Below are positions 19,257 through 28,989 of a stretch of DNA of 64,000 nucleotides, piece by piece. The DNA lies in contig NZ_CP119520.1 in the NCBI RefSeq assembly GCF_029223865.1, forward strand, positions 1,550,001 through 1,614,000, given 5' to 3'. Source of the DNA: Telluria mixta. GTDB lineage: Bacteria; Pseudomonadota; Gammaproteobacteria; Burkholderiales; Burkholderiaceae_D. Under the pieces are notes generated by a model. It saw only the letters and a list, made by a program, of their open reading frames with translations, was not told the origin of the DNA and made no database searches. Position 1 is the first letter of the stretch. Each line of letters starts with the position of its first letter. The translations under genes were made by a program, and so were the position numbers.

Positions 19257-21608
19257 ATGAAAGCATCCCAACACGGGGGCAGCCCCGCCCCGCAGTCTCC
19301 TACGCCGAAGCACACACCCAAGCGCATCCTCCTGACCATCCTCGCCGCCCTGGCCGGTTTGGCCGTCTGCGGGGTGCTGGTGGTCGTGTTCGCGCTGGCG
19401 ATGGCCTACCCGAACCTGCCCGCCCTCGACACCCTGACCGACTACCGGCCCAAGATGCCGTTGCGGATCTTCACGGCCGATAACGTCCTGATCGGCGAGT
19501 TCGGCGAGGAGCGCCGCACCCTCGTCCACTTCAAGGACATCCCGGACGTGATGAAGAAGGCCGTGCTGTCCATCGAGGACGACCGTTTCTATGAACACGG
19601 CGGCGTGGACTACTGGGGCATCCTGCGCGCGGCCGTGCACAACGCGACCGGCGGCGCGCGCCAGGGCGCGTCGACCATCACCCAGCAGGTGGCCCGCAAC
19701 TTCTTCCTGTCGTCCGAGCAGACCCTCAAGCGCAAGGCGTACGAGGCGCTCCTGGCGTACAAGATCGAGAAGAACCTCACCAAGGACCAGATCCTCGAGG
19801 TCTACATGAACCAGATCTACCTGGGCCAGCGCGCGTTCGGCTTCTCGTCGGCCGCGCAGATCTACTTCGGCAAGGATCTGAAAGACATCTCGGTCGCGGA
19901 AGCGGCGATGCTGGCCGGCCTGCCCAAGGCGCCGTCCGCGTACAACCCGGTCGTCAATCCGAAGCGCGCGCGCATGCGCCAGCAGTACATCCTGCAGCGC
20001 ATGCACGACCTGCGCTACATCACCGACGCCCAGTACGAACAGGCGAAGAACGAGGAACTCAAGATCAAGACGGACAGCACGGCGTTCGGCGTGCATGCCG
20101 AATACGTGGCCGAGATGGCGCGCCAGCTCGTGTACGAACAGTTCAAGGAAGACACCTATACGCGCGGCCTGAACGTGTTCACGACGATCACCAAGGCCGA
20201 CCAGGACGCCGCCTACCTCGCGCTGCGCCGCGGCGTGATGGATTACGAGCGCCGCCACCCGTATCGCGGCCCGGAAAAATACATCGAGATCCCGTCCGCC
20301 AAGGGCGAAGCCGACGAAGCCATCGAGGCGGAACTGGCCGAGCATCCGGATTCGGACGACATCGTCGCCGCCATCGTGCTGCAGGCGTCGCCCACGCAGG
20401 TGAAGGCCGTGCTGGCGTCGGGCGAAGAGATCACCATCACGGGCGCCGGCCTGGCGTTCGCCAGGGACTGGCTGTCGCCGAAGGCGGCCGAGACCCGGCG
20501 CGTGCGCCGCGGCGCCGTCATCCGCGTGACGCAGGACGGCGGCTCGTCGTGGAACATCACGCAGCTGCCGGAAGTGGAATCCGCCTTCATCGCGGTGACC
20601 CCGGACGACGGCGCGATCCGCGCGCTGGTGGGCGGCTTCGACTTCAACCGCAGCAAGTTCAATCACGTGACGCAGGCGTGGCGCCAGCCGGGATCGTCGT
20701 TCAAGCCGTTCATCTATTCGGCGTCGCTGGAGCGCGGCTTCTCGCCCGCCACCCTGATCAACGACGCGCCGATCTCGTTCGACGCGGGTGCGACGGGCGG
20801 CCAGGCGTGGGAACCGAAAAACTACGACAACAAGTACGAAGGCCCGATGACGATGCGGCGCGGCCTGACCAAGTCGAAGAACATGATCTCGATCCGCATC
20901 CTGAACAAGATCGGCGCCCGCTACGGCCAGGAATACGCGACGCGCTTCGGCTTCGATCCGGACAAGAACCCGCCGTACCTGACGCTCGCGCTGGGCGCCG
21001 GTGCGACGACGCCGCTGCAGATGGCCGGCGCCTATTCCGTGTTCGCCAACGGCGGCTACCGCATCAGCCCCTACATCATCTCGAAGGTGACGGATGCGGA
21101 CGGCAAGGTGCTGTCGGAAGCGCGTCCGGACCGCGCCGGCGTCGACGCCAACCGCGTCATCGACGAGCGCAACGCGTGGCTGATGGACAGCATGCTGAAG
21201 GACGTGGCCCGCTACGGCACGGCCGCCAAGGCGTCGCAGGTGCTGAAGCGCACGGACATCGCCGGCAAGACGGGGACGACGAACGATTCGATCGACGCCT
21301 GGTTCGCGGGCTACCAGCCGCACCTGGTCGGCATCGCGTGGATCGGCTACGACCAGCCGCGCAACCTGGGCAACAAGGAAACGGGCGGTGGCCTGGCGCT
21401 GCCGATCTGGATCGGCTTCATGCAGAAGGCGCTCAAGTCCGAACCGGTGCTCGATCGTCCGGTGCCGCCGGGCCTCGTGCAGTACGGCGACGAGTTCTAT
21501 TACGCCGAGAATCCGCCGGGCACGGGCGTGCAGTCACTCGACGTGGGGCCGGTGGCCCCGGCGGCCGAGCAGAAGTCGCGCGACGCCGTGCGCAACGAGT
21601 TGTTCTGA
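19257..21608 (+). CDS. ponA: Penicillin-binding protein 1A
   Basis: Bifunctional class A PBP making peptidoglycan: N-terminal transmembrane helix (about 23-45), GT51 glycosyltransferase with EDDRFYEHGGVDYWG (catalytic Glu about residue 103) and GASTITQQVARNFF, an OB-like insert, then a transpeptidase with SSFKPFIY (SxxK Ser about 480), SKN and KTGTTND (about 671). 783 aa, family normal. Divergent from pilMNOPQ, a widely conserved arrangement thought to reflect coupling of pilus assembly with the cell wall. Confidence 0.98.
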   Translation: MKASQHGGSPAPQSPTPKHTPKRILLTILAALAGLAVCGVLVVVFALAMAYPNLPALDTLTDYRPKMPLRIFTADNVLIGEFGEERRTLVHFKDIPDVMKKAVLSIEDDRFYEHGGVDYWGILRAAVHNATGGARQGASTITQQVARNFFLSSEQTLKRKAYEALLAYKIEKNLTKDQILEVYMNQIYLGQRAFGFSSAAQIYFGKDLKDISVAEAAMLAGLPKAPSAYNPVVNPKRARMRQQYILQRMHDLRYITDAQYEQAKNEELKIKTDSTAFGVHAEYVAEMARQLVYEQFKEDTYTRGLNVFTTITKADQDAAYLALRRGVMDYERRHPYRGPEKYIEIPSAKGEADEAIEAELAEHPDSDDIVAAIVLQASPTQVKAVLASGEEITITGAGLAFARDWLSPKAAETRRVRRGAVIRVTQDGGSSWNITQLPEVESAFIAVTPDDGAIRALVGGFDFNRSKFNHVTQAWRQPGSSFKPFIYSASLERGFSPATLINDAPISFDAGATGGQAWEPKNYDNKYEGPMTMRRGLTKSKNMISIRILNKIGARYGQEYATRFGFDPDKNPPYLTLALGAGATTPLQMAGAYSVFANGGYRISPYIISKVTDADGKVLSEARPDRAGVDANRVIDERNAWLMDSMLKDVARYGTAAKASQVLKRTDIAGKTGTTNDSIDAWFAGYQPHLVGIAWIGYDQPRNLGNKETGGGLALPIWIGFMQKALKSEPVLDRPVPPGLVQYGDEFYYAENPPGTGVQSLDVGPVAPAAEQKSRDAVRNELF

Positions 21609-21629
21609 CGAAGGGCGCCGCCGCCCGCC

Positions 21630-21959
21630 TTACTTCAGCTTGACCGGCGCGCCGCCCTGCTGGGTGGCGAAATCCGACAGCGACGTGAAGAACTCCGTGT
21701 CGTCGCGCGTATTGCGCCACTCGTCGCCCACGCGCTTGTAGTGGAAGCCGCCGGCGCGGGCCGCGATCCACATTTCCTGCAACGGCGCCTGGCTGTTGAC
21801 GATGATCTTCGAGCCGTTGTCGACGAACTCGATCTCGAGCACGTTGCCGCTGCGCTTGCACTCGACGTCGACGATATCCTGCTCGAACAGGCGGTCGAAC
21901 GCCTGCTCGATGTCGTTCAGGGTGGACTCGGCCAGGGCCAAGAATTCGGATTCGGTCAT
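21630..21959 (-). CDS. cyaY: Frataxin-like iron-sulfur assembly protein CyaY
   Basis: Bacterial frataxin, an iron-binding regulator of the IscS/IscU iron-sulfur assembly machine. 109 aa beginning MTESEFLALAESTLNDIE; the acidic first helix and the beta-sheet strands SKIIVNSQAPLQEMWIAA and GGFHYK are typical. The start at 21959 is preferred over an upstream ATG at 21971 because it matches family N-termini. It is convergent with ponA and divergent from lptM-lysA, the normal cyaY context. Confidence 0.96.
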   Translation of the reverse strand: MTESEFLALAESTLNDIEQAFDRLFEQDIVDVECKRSGNVLEIEFVDNGSKIIVNSQAPLQEMWIAARAGGFHYKRVGDEWRNTRDDTEFFTSLSDFATQQGGAPVKLK

Positions 21960-21988
21960 GCTACACTCCAAGGTCTGCTAATCAAACC

Positions 21989-22273
21989 GTGATTCTAATC
22001 GTGAAGTCCCCATTTGCGCTCCTGACAAGCCTGGCGACCCTGATGGCGCTGTCGGCCTGCGGCCAGACCGGTCCGCTCTACATGCCCAAGCCGCCCACCC
22101 GTACCCCTGCCGCGAACACCAGCGCGGCACCGGCCGGCACGACGAATACGCCCGCCGCGGCGACCCAGCTCACGCCGCCGGCCCCCGCTGCCGGCGTGAC
22201 GATGCCCGTCGGCGACTCCAACGCCAACAATACGCAAGCCCCGAACCAGCCTTCGCCGGCCAGCCAACAGTAA
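21989..22273 (+). CDS. lptM: LPS-assembly lipoprotein LptM (YifL/LppL family)
   Basis: A 94-aa small lipoprotein: signal LLTSLATLMALSAC followed directly by the family hallmark GQTGPLYMPKPP. LptM helps the LptDE translocon oxidise correctly. The rest is a Pro/Ala/Thr-rich low-complexity tail. Start is GTG at 21989 or, equally, GTG at 22001 (MKSPFALL). It ends 8 bp before lysA, the conserved lptM-lysA pair. Confidence 0.9.
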   Translation: MILIVKSPFALLTSLATLMALSACGQTGPLYMPKPPTRTPAANTSAAPAGTTNTPAAATQLTPPAPAAGVTMPVGDSNANNTQAPNQPSPASQQ

Positions 22274-22281
22274 GCACATCC

Positions 22282-23556
22282 ATGTCGCACTTCACCTACC
22301 AAGACGGCGTCCTGCACGCCGAACGCGTTCCCCTGTCCCAAATTGCCACCGAACACGGCACCCCGACCTACGTCTACTCGAAAGCCCAGCTGCTGGAAAA
22401 CTTCGCCGGCTACGCGCGCCCGTGCGCGGGCCGCGACGCGCTGGTCTGCTATGCGATGAAGGCGAACTCCAACCTGGCCATCCTCGACCTGCTGGCCCGG
22501 GAAGGCGCAGGCTTCGACATCGTGTCGGGCGGCGAGCTGCTGCGCGTGATCGCGGCCGGCGGCGACCCGGGCAAGGTGATCTTCTCGGGCGTCGGCAAGA
22601 CCGCGGCGGAGATCGCGCTGGCGCTGGAGAAAGGCATCCTGTGCTTCAACGTCGAGTCGATTCCCGAGCTGCACCGCATCAACGAGGTCGCGGGCCGCAT
22701 GGGCAAGCGCGCGCCCATCTCGCTGCGCGTGAACCCGAACGTCGACCCGAAAACCCACCCGTACATCGCCACCGGCCTGAAGGCCAGCAAGTTCGGCGTC
22801 GCGTTCTCGGACGCGCTGGACACCTACCGCACCGCGGCGAAGCTGCCGCACCTGGACGTCGTCGGCATCGACTGCCACATCGGCTCGCAGCTGCTGGACG
22901 ACGCGCCGCTGCTGGAAGCGCTGGACAAGCTGATCGAACTGATCGACACGCTCGCGGGCGAAGGCATCCACATCCACCACCTGGACGTGGGCGGCGGCCT
23001 GGGCATCGACTACGGCACGGGCGAGGACTCGCCGGTGCCGATCGCGCACTACGTCGAGCGCGTGTTCGCGCGCGTGGACGCGTGGCGCGCGGAAAAGCAC
23101 GGCGGCCAACCGATCAAGGTGATCTTCGAGCCGGGCCGCTCGATCGTCGGCAACACGGGCGTGCTGCTGATGTCGGTGGAATTCCTGAAGCCGGGCGAGG
23201 AAAAGAATTTCTGCGTCGTCGATGCCGCCATGAACGACATGGCCCGTCCCACGCTGTACCAGGCCTGGATGGACGTCAAGCCGGTCGTGCAGCGCGCCGG
23301 CGATGCGGTGACCTATGACCTCGTCGGCCCCGTGTGCGAATCGGGCGACTGGCTCGCCCGCGACCGCGCGCTGGCCGTCGAGCCGGGCGACGTGCTGGCC
23401 ATGATGGCGGCCGGTGCCTACGGCTTCACGATGGCATCGAACTACAACACGCGCGGCCGCGCGGCCGAGGTGCTCGTCGACGGGGACCAGGCGCATGTGA
23501 TCCGCAAGCGTGAAAACCCGGCGGACCTGTTCGCGTTAGAAAGCATCGTCACGTAA
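22282..23556 (+). CDS. lysA: Diaminopimelate decarboxylase
   Basis: PLP-dependent last step of lysine synthesis: meso-diaminopimelate to lysine plus CO2. 424 aa; PLP lysine in VCYAMKANSN (about 59), phosphate loop GGGLGIDYG, EPGRSIVGNTG, and the active-site CESGDWLARD contributed across the dimer. No dapF follows within the window; instead a hairpin and convergent genes. Catalytic features complete. Confidence 0.98.
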   Translation: MSHFTYQDGVLHAERVPLSQIATEHGTPTYVYSKAQLLENFAGYARPCAGRDALVCYAMKANSNLAILDLLAREGAGFDIVSGGELLRVIAAGGDPGKVIFSGVGKTAAEIALALEKGILCFNVESIPELHRINEVAGRMGKRAPISLRVNPNVDPKTHPYIATGLKASKFGVAFSDALDTYRTAAKLPHLDVVGIDCHIGSQLLDDAPLLEALDKLIELIDTLAGEGIHIHHLDVGGGLGIDYGTGEDSPVPIAHYVERVFARVDAWRAEKHGGQPIKVIFEPGRSIVGNTGVLLMSVEFLKPGEEKNFCVVDAAMNDMARPTLYQAWMDVKPVVQRAGDAVTYDLVGPVCESGDWLARDRALAVEPGDVLAMMAAGAYGFTMASNYNTRGRAAEVLVDGDQAHVIRKRENPADLFALESIVT

Positions 23557-23570
23557 CCGTGACGAGGTTT

Positions 23571-23614
23571 GATTGATGCCCCGGGCTTCGGGATTGATGC
23601 CCCCGGCATCAATC
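23571..23614 (+). terminator. Hairpin after lysA with internal direct repeat
   Basis: GATTGATGCC (23571-23580) pairs with GGCATCAATC (23605-23614). GATTGATGCCCC also occurs twice as a direct repeat (23571 and 23592). There is no T run, so it is only a weak or factor-assisted terminator between the convergent lysA and msrPQ transcripts. Confidence 0.5.
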
Positions 23615-23616
23615 AC

Positions 23617-23799
23617 TCACTCGCGTCTTCTTGACCGGTCATCCGGCCACATCTGCGCCGCACACGCGGCAGCCTGCTCGTTCCAGCGACCGCCCAGGTC
23701 GAGACAGCGTTCGAGCAGGCCATAGCGCGGCCGCCCCATGCCAAAAACGAGCACGAGGGCCAGTACCACGACGATCACCAGCGCAAGGGGCCACTTCAT
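23617..23799 (-). CDS. Small single-pass membrane protein, function unknown
   Basis: A 60-aa open frame starting MKWPLALVIVVVLALVLVF: one strong transmembrane helix right at the N-terminus, then a short polar domain with two cysteines (ERCLDLGGRW, AACAAQMW). It starts 4 bp after the msrQ stop on the same strand, so it looks like a third gene of the msrPQ operon. I do not recognise a family. The good hydrophobic profile and spacing make it a plausible real gene. Confidence 0.6.
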   Translation of the reverse strand: MKWPLALVIVVVLALVLVFGMGRPRYGLLERCLDLGGRWNEQAAACAAQMWPDDRSRRRE

Positions 23800-23803
23800 G
23801 TCG

Positions 23804-24445
23804 TCATGATCGCACGGAAGCCGTGGTGACACGTTTTTCGGTGCGCGGACGGCTGAGGCTCCACCAGACGCGCAACAGCAGGAGCACGCCGACGATGCTG
23901 CCCCACACGATGGGCTGCTCGAAGTTGTGCTTGCCCGCCTTCATCCACCAGTAGTGCAGGATCGCCAGCGGCGCGATCGCGTAGATCACCTTGTGCAGCC
24001 GGGCCCAGTTGCGGCCGAGGCGCTTGATCATCCCGTTCGTGCTCGTCGCCGCGAGCGGGATCAGCAGCACGAAGGCGGCAAAGCCCACCGTGATGAACGG
24101 GCGCTTCAGCACATCCTTCCACATGGCGGCCACGTCGAAGAAATGGTCGAACCACAGGAACGTCATGAAGTGCATGAAGGCGTAGAAGAAGGTAAACAGC
24201 CCGACCATGCGCCGCAGTCGAACGAGCCAGTTCCAGCCCGTCAGGCGGCGCAGCGGCGTGACGGCGAGCGTCGCGCACAGCAGGTACAGGGCCCAGTCGC
24301 CGCTGCCGTGCGTGAGGAATTCGACCGGATCGACGGGCACCCCGGCCGCCGTCAGCCACGCCATGCGCAGGAACGGCAGCAGCGCCAGCATGAACAGGAC
24401 GGCCTTCAGGGCCTTGAACTGGGTCGGCGTCGGGTTGAAAGCCAT
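23804..24445 (-). CDS. msrQ: Haem-binding membrane subunit of methionine sulfoxide reductase
   Basis: Integral membrane cytochrome that passes electrons from the quinone pool or flavin reductase to periplasmic MsrP. 213 aa with about six transmembrane helices and ferric-reductase-like histidines (HGSGDWALYL, FYAFMHFMTFLWFDH, LHKVIYAIAPLAILHYWW). Lies 12 bp after msrP, the usual partner. Confidence 0.95.
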   Translation of the reverse strand: MAFNPTPTQFKALKAVLFMLALLPFLRMAWLTAAGVPVDPVEFLTHGSGDWALYLLCATLAVTPLRRLTGWNWLVRLRRMVGLFTFFYAFMHFMTFLWFDHFFDVAAMWKDVLKRPFITVGFAAFVLLIPLAATSTNGMIKRLGRNWARLHKVIYAIAPLAILHYWWMKAGKHNFEQPIVWGSIVGVLLLLRVWWSLSRPRTEKRVTTASVRS

Positions 24446-24457
24446 CTCAGCCCCCGC

Positions 24458-25435
24458 TCAATACAACTTCTTGAGATCCATGCCCGTGTACAGCGAGGCG
24501 ACCTCGTTATAGCCGTTGAACAGCAGCGTCTTGCGCTTGGGTGTGAACAGGCCGCCCTCGCCGATGCGGCGCTCCGTCGCCTGCGACCAGCGAGGGTGGT
24601 CGACGTTCGGGTTCACGTTCGAATAAAAGCCGTATTCGTCGGGCGCGATGCCGTTCCACGCCGTACGCGGCTGCTCGCGCAGGAAGCGGATCTTGACGAT
24701 GGATTTCGCCGACTTGAAGCCGTATTTCCACGGCACGACGATGCGCACGGGCGCGCCGTTCTGGTTCGGCAGCACCTGGCCGTACATGCCAACGGTGAGG
24801 AGCGTCAGCGGATGCATGGCTTCGTCCATGCGCAAGCCTTCCACGTACGGCCATTCGAGCACGCGGCTTTTAACGCCCGGCATCTGGCTGCGGTCGGCCA
24901 GGCTCGTGAATTCGATGTATTTCGCGTTGCTCGTCGGTTCGACCTGGCGGATCAGGCTCGACAGCGAATAGCCGACCCACGGAATCACCATCGACCAGCC
25001 CTCGACGCAGCGCAGGCGGTAGATCCGCTCTTCCAGCGGCGCCAGTTTTACCAGGCGGTCGAGGTCGATCGTCTGCGGTTTCTTGACTTCGCCTTCGATC
25101 TGCACGGTCCACGGGCGCGTCTTCAAAGTGTGCGCGTTCGCGGCCGGATCGGCCTTGTCCGTGCCGAATTCGTAGAAGTTGTTGTAGTGGGTCGCGTCGT
25201 CGAACGAGGTCTGCTTCTCGTTCGTCGAGAACGCCGGGTTGCGCGTGGCCGGCAGCTTTTGCACCGTGCCCTGGGCGAAGGCTTCGCGCGTGGCCATTTC
25301 CCACAGCGACGAGCCGACGACGGCCGACGCCGCGACCTTGGCGAGGAAGGCGCGCCGGCCTTCATAGACCTCGCGCGGCGTGATTTCGGACGGGAACGGC
25401 AAATCGATGCCGTTCGGATTTTTTCTGATCAACAT
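24458..25435 (-). CDS. msrP: Periplasmic protein-methionine-sulfoxide reductase, molybdopterin subunit
   Basis: Tat-exported molybdoenzyme that repairs oxidised methionines in envelope proteins. Start [20 protein letters not shown] at 25435, then a twin-arginine signal [16 protein letters not shown]. The Mo-pterin ligand cysteine is in [15 protein letters not shown]. About 325 aa, normal. An upstream ATG at 25471 is possible but less like family N-termini. Operon with msrQ. Confidence 0.95.
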   Translation of the reverse strand: MLIRKNPNGIDLPFPSEITPREVYEGRRAFLAKVAASAVVGSSLWEMATREAFAQGTVQKLPATRNPAFSTNEKQTSFDDATHYNNFYEFGTDKADPAANAHTLKTRPWTVQIEGEVKKPQTIDLDRLVKLAPLEERIYRLRCVEGWSMVIPWVGYSLSSLIRQVEPTSNAKYIEFTSLADRSQMPGVKSRVLEWPYVEGLRMDEAMHPLTLLTVGMYGQVLPNQNGAPVRIVVPWKYGFKSAKSIVKIRFLREQPRTAWNGIAPDEYGFYSNVNPNVDHPRWSQATERRIGEGGLFTPKRKTLLFNGYNEVASLYTGMDLKKLY

Positions 25436-25555
25436 GGCGGCTCCGGCTGTATGTAATGTTTCTCGCGACATATCAACGTTACACCATCTGCCGCCGCAGG
25501 GTCGTCCGGGCGGCGATTTGTTACCAATTGCCGCCCACCGACATAATCGAACACA

Positions 25556-26722
25556 TTACAGCTTGCCGTACGAGTGCAGCCCCGACAGGAACATGTTCAC
25601 GCCCAGGAAGGCGAACGTCGTCACGACGAGGCCGATCAGCGCCCACCACGCCGCCGCGCGGCCGCGCAGGCCGGACATCAAACGCATGTGCAGCCAGGCC
25701 GCGTAGTTCAGCCAGACGATCAGCGCCCACGTTTCCTTCGGGTCCCACGACCAGTAGCCGCCCCACGCCTCGGCCGCCCACAGGGCGCCCAGGATGGTGG
25801 CAACGGTGAAGAACGCGAAGCCGACGGAGATCGCCTTGTACATCACGTCGTCCAGCACTTCCAGCGCCGGCAGGCGGTCGGCCAGGATACCGTGCGACTT
25901 CAGCAGATAGGCCGATCCGACCATCGCGGCCAGCGCGAACGTGCCGTAGCCGATGAAGTTCGCCGGCACGTGGATCTTCATCCACCAGCTCTGCAGCGCG
26001 GGCACGAGCGGCTGGATCTCGGCGGCGTCGCGCGCGACCGTGTACCACAGCAGGAAGCCGACGGCGGCCGAGATCACGAGCAGCACGAACGGGCCCAGCT
26101 GGCGCGTCTGGTAACGCTGTTCGTAGTACAGGTAGAACGTCGCCGTGATCATCGAGAACAGGATGAACACTTCGTACAGGTTCGACACGGGGATGTGGCC
26201 GACGTCCGTGCCGATCAGGTAGGACTCGTACCAGCGCACCATCATGCCCGTGAAGCCGAGCACGACTGCGGCCCAGCACAGCTTGGAGCCGACGCTGCCG
26301 CCGAACGGCGAACGCGTGAGCAGACCGAGCCAGTAGAACACGGTCGAGAACACGAACAGCGCACTCATCCACAGGATCGCGGACTGGCTCGACAGCATGT
26401 ATTTCAGGAAGAATTTCTGGTTGGCCGCATCGAGCGAGCCGCCGTACAGCTGCACCGCCCACAGCGCCAGCAGCGCGACGAGCGGCATCAGCCAGCGTAC
26501 CGGCTTGAAGGTCCAGCCGACGAAGGCGAACACCGGCGCGGCCAGGATAAGAATCGCCTGCTCGTAGATGTCCATGTAGGCGCCGAAGCGGCTCAAAGCG
26601 TAGAGCGCGGCGGCCAGGAGGCCGGCGCCGAACAGCCAGTCGATGGCCGTGAGGCGCTTGAAGAAGCCCGGCGGGCGGGTGTACGCCGCGCCCTGCGCTT
26701 GCGATGCGGATGAAATGTCCAT
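25556..26722 (-). CDS. ccsB: System II cytochrome c biogenesis protein CcsB (CcsA/ResC family)
   Basis: Membrane protein that, with ResB/Ccs1, moves haem across the membrane and attaches it to apocytochromes c. 388 aa, multiple transmembrane helices, and the haem-handling tryptophan-rich motif WGGYWSWDPKETWALI in the C-terminal third, with conserved histidines nearby. Directly downstream of resB. Naming in this family varies (CcsA, CcsB, ResC). Confidence 0.96.
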   Translation of the reverse strand: MDISSASQAQGAAYTRPPGFFKRLTAIDWLFGAGLLAAALYALSRFGAYMDIYEQAILILAAPVFAFVGWTFKPVRWLMPLVALLALWAVQLYGGSLDAANQKFFLKYMLSSQSAILWMSALFVFSTVFYWLGLLTRSPFGGSVGSKLCWAAVVLGFTGMMVRWYESYLIGTDVGHIPVSNLYEVFILFSMITATFYLYYEQRYQTRQLGPFVLLVISAAVGFLLWYTVARDAAEIQPLVPALQSWWMKIHVPANFIGYGTFALAAMVGSAYLLKSHGILADRLPALEVLDDVMYKAISVGFAFFTVATILGALWAAEAWGGYWSWDPKETWALIVWLNYAAWLHMRLMSGLRGRAAAWWALIGLVVTTFAFLGVNMFLSGLHSYGKL

Positions 26723-26752
26723 GGGTGTCTCCTGTTTCCTTGCTCTGCTAGC

Positions 26753-28846
26753 TTACGCCGATTGCGGCAATTTGGTCTTCAAGTCTTCGAATTCGCGCTC
26801 GAAATCGAGCGTCTTGCGCTGCGTGCTCATCGCCATCAGCGCGTGCGCGCCGCCGTCCGGCGCCGGTTTCACCCAGACCCAGACGCGGCGCTCGCGGATA
26901 TAGAACATCGAGAAGATGCCCAGCACCAGCAACAGGCAGCCCACGTAGACCACTTTCTTGCCGGGCGAGCGCGTCACCTGCAGCACGGACGCCTTCACTT
27001 CCTTGAAATCGTCCAGCGCGAGGAACACGGGGGCGCCGTAGAAAAAGCTGTCGGACAATGCGTTCGTCGCCTGCTGCAGGAAGCGGCCGTGGGCCTCGGT
27101 CGGCGTGGCGGGTGCCATGCCGTCGCGCGCACGCGCGGCCTGCCACAGCTCCCACATGGCGCCGTTGAGCATCTTCATGAACACGGTGGCCGCCTTTTCC
27201 TGTTCCGCGGCGGGGATGCGCTCGAGGAATTTTGAGACGGCCAGATAGCCGCCCTGGTTGCCGTCGCCCGCGAAGATGGCGAGCGTCTTGGCGGCCGATT
27301 CCTGCAACTGCGCCGACAACGCCCCGCTCGCGTCGCCCGGCGGCAGCGCGCGCGCGGCATAGCGGCGGGCCGCTTCTTCACGGAGCGACGGGTCCGCGAG
27401 CGCGGCACGCAGGCGCATCCACTCGCCCAGGCCGTGGTCGTCGTCGGCGGGGATGCGCAGGAAACTGAACTGGTCGGACGGATTGCTGCGCACGCCGGCC
27501 AGGAATACTTCATGGCCTTCCAGCGTGACGGGCTGCATGTAGTTCAGGTATTCGCGCGCCTGTCCGGTCTTGTCGCGCAGCTTGTATTGCACGCTGGGGC
27601 CGACGTTTTTCAGGTCCTTGTTGCCCACGTTCTTCGCGGCCGAGCCCGAGTGCTGGGACAAGGTCTGGGCGAACTGTTCCTCGAGGCTCTTGCCTTTGGT
27701 GACGGCACGCGCATCGTTGTTCTGGCTCGTGTTCTCGACGTTGAACGGACGGAACCCCGACCACTCGACCGAGTAAACATCGGCGCCCTGCTTCAGCTCG
27801 GTCGCATTGCCGACTTCGCCCTCGAAGGCGAACGATTTATTGCCCGTGCCCGTCATGGGCCAGCCCGTCAGCTTGAGCTTGCTGCCGCCATCCTCGAAGC
27901 TGGACTGGTAGACGGCGATGCCGCGGTAGATCAGCGGCTGGTTGACCTTGATGGTGGCAGGGAAGGTCTTGCCCGTCTCGTGGTCGCGGATCACGACTTC
28001 GCTGGCGAACAGCTTCGGCATGCCCGTCGAGTAAAAGTCGATGATGAATTTGCGCAGCTCGATGGTGAACGGCAGATCCTGCACGAGCACGCCGTCGGCC
28101 TGCTGGAGCAGCGCGGTGTCGCTGGCCTGGCCTTCGGGAATCATCGTGTTGCCGCGGAAGGTCGGGTTGCCGAGGCCCAGGCGGTGCTGCGCCGGGATGG
28201 CGGAGATGAGGCCCGTGCCGGCATACGGCGTCTTGCCCATGAACCATTGCTGGAAGCGGATAGGCAAGTTCGAATCGAGCAGGCCGCCCAGCAGGATCAC
28301 GATGATGGCCGTGTGCGCGAAGATGTAGCCGAACTTGTTGCCGGCGCCCTTTTTCGCAGCGACGAGCACGCCGCCCGCCTTGTCGACCATCTTTGTCTTG
28401 TAGCCGGCGTCGACGAGACGGGACGCCGTCTGCTGTGCGAGCGGGACCATGTCCAGCGGCGCCGTCCATTCGCCCCGGTGGTGGAAATTGCGCAGCGATT
28501 CTTCGCGCACGGAATCGCGCCAGCTCCGCATGTCGCGGATGAACTTGGGCGCGTTGCGCGCGATGCACAGGCTCGTGGACACGATCAGGAACGCGAGGAT
28601 CAGCAGGAACCACCAAGCTGAATAGACGGTGTACAGGCTGAGCTTGCGGAACACCTCAAACCAGAACGGACCGAACTGGTTCACGTAGTCCGACATTGCC
28701 TTGTCCTGCTGCATGATGGTACCGATGATGGCGGCGATCGCAATCATGACCAGCAGGGTGATTGCGAAACGCATCGAGGACAGCAATTCGACTGCTTCCG
28801 CCACGCCGCGCCGGCGCGTCTTCAGTTCAATTCCGGTGGTACTCAT
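26753..28846 (-). CDS. resB: System II cytochrome c biogenesis protein ResB/Ccs1
   Basis: Partner of CcsB in the haem-lyase complex. 697 aa: transmembrane helices near residues 30-50 and 80-100, one around 175-195, a large periplasmic domain, and a last helix at about 635-655 (VVYVGCLLLVLGIFSMFYI). The periplasmic domain is longer than in Bacillus ResB, as usual in betaproteobacteria. First gene of the resB-ccsB pair, separated from the cytochrome c gene by a terminator. Confidence 0.95.
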   Translation of the reverse strand: MSTTGIELKTRRRGVAEAVELLSSMRFAITLLVMIAIAAIIGTIMQQDKAMSDYVNQFGPFWFEVFRKLSLYTVYSAWWFLLILAFLIVSTSLCIARNAPKFIRDMRSWRDSVREESLRNFHHRGEWTAPLDMVPLAQQTASRLVDAGYKTKMVDKAGGVLVAAKKGAGNKFGYIFAHTAIIVILLGGLLDSNLPIRFQQWFMGKTPYAGTGLISAIPAQHRLGLGNPTFRGNTMIPEGQASDTALLQQADGVLVQDLPFTIELRKFIIDFYSTGMPKLFASEVVIRDHETGKTFPATIKVNQPLIYRGIAVYQSSFEDGGSKLKLTGWPMTGTGNKSFAFEGEVGNATELKQGADVYSVEWSGFRPFNVENTSQNNDARAVTKGKSLEEQFAQTLSQHSGSAAKNVGNKDLKNVGPSVQYKLRDKTGQAREYLNYMQPVTLEGHEVFLAGVRSNPSDQFSFLRIPADDDHGLGEWMRLRAALADPSLREEAARRYAARALPPGDASGALSAQLQESAAKTLAIFAGDGNQGGYLAVSKFLERIPAAEQEKAATVFMKMLNGAMWELWQAARARDGMAPATPTEAHGRFLQQATNALSDSFFYGAPVFLALDDFKEVKASVLQVTRSPGKKVVYVGCLLLVLGIFSMFYIRERRVWVWVKPAPDGGAHALMAMSTQRKTLDFEREFEDLKTKLPQSA

Positions 28847-28879
28847 CGACTTTCACTCTAGATACAACATTCATTGAGG

Positions 28880-28917
28880 ATACAACAAAAGGGCGCCCCG
28901 CTTGCGCGGTCGCCCTT
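28880..28917 (-). terminator. Intrinsic terminator after dihaem cytochrome c gene
   Basis: AAGGGCG (28889-28895) pairs with CGCCCTT (28911-28917), with an inner GC stem, followed on the minus strand by TTTTGTTG. It separates the cytochrome c transcript from resB. Confidence 0.8.
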
Positions 28918-28989
28918 CCCTGTTGTTTCCTGTTTTTATTGTAGGCCGATTATTCGGCTCTATTTACTCTGACCGGCTTGTACCGGGTA

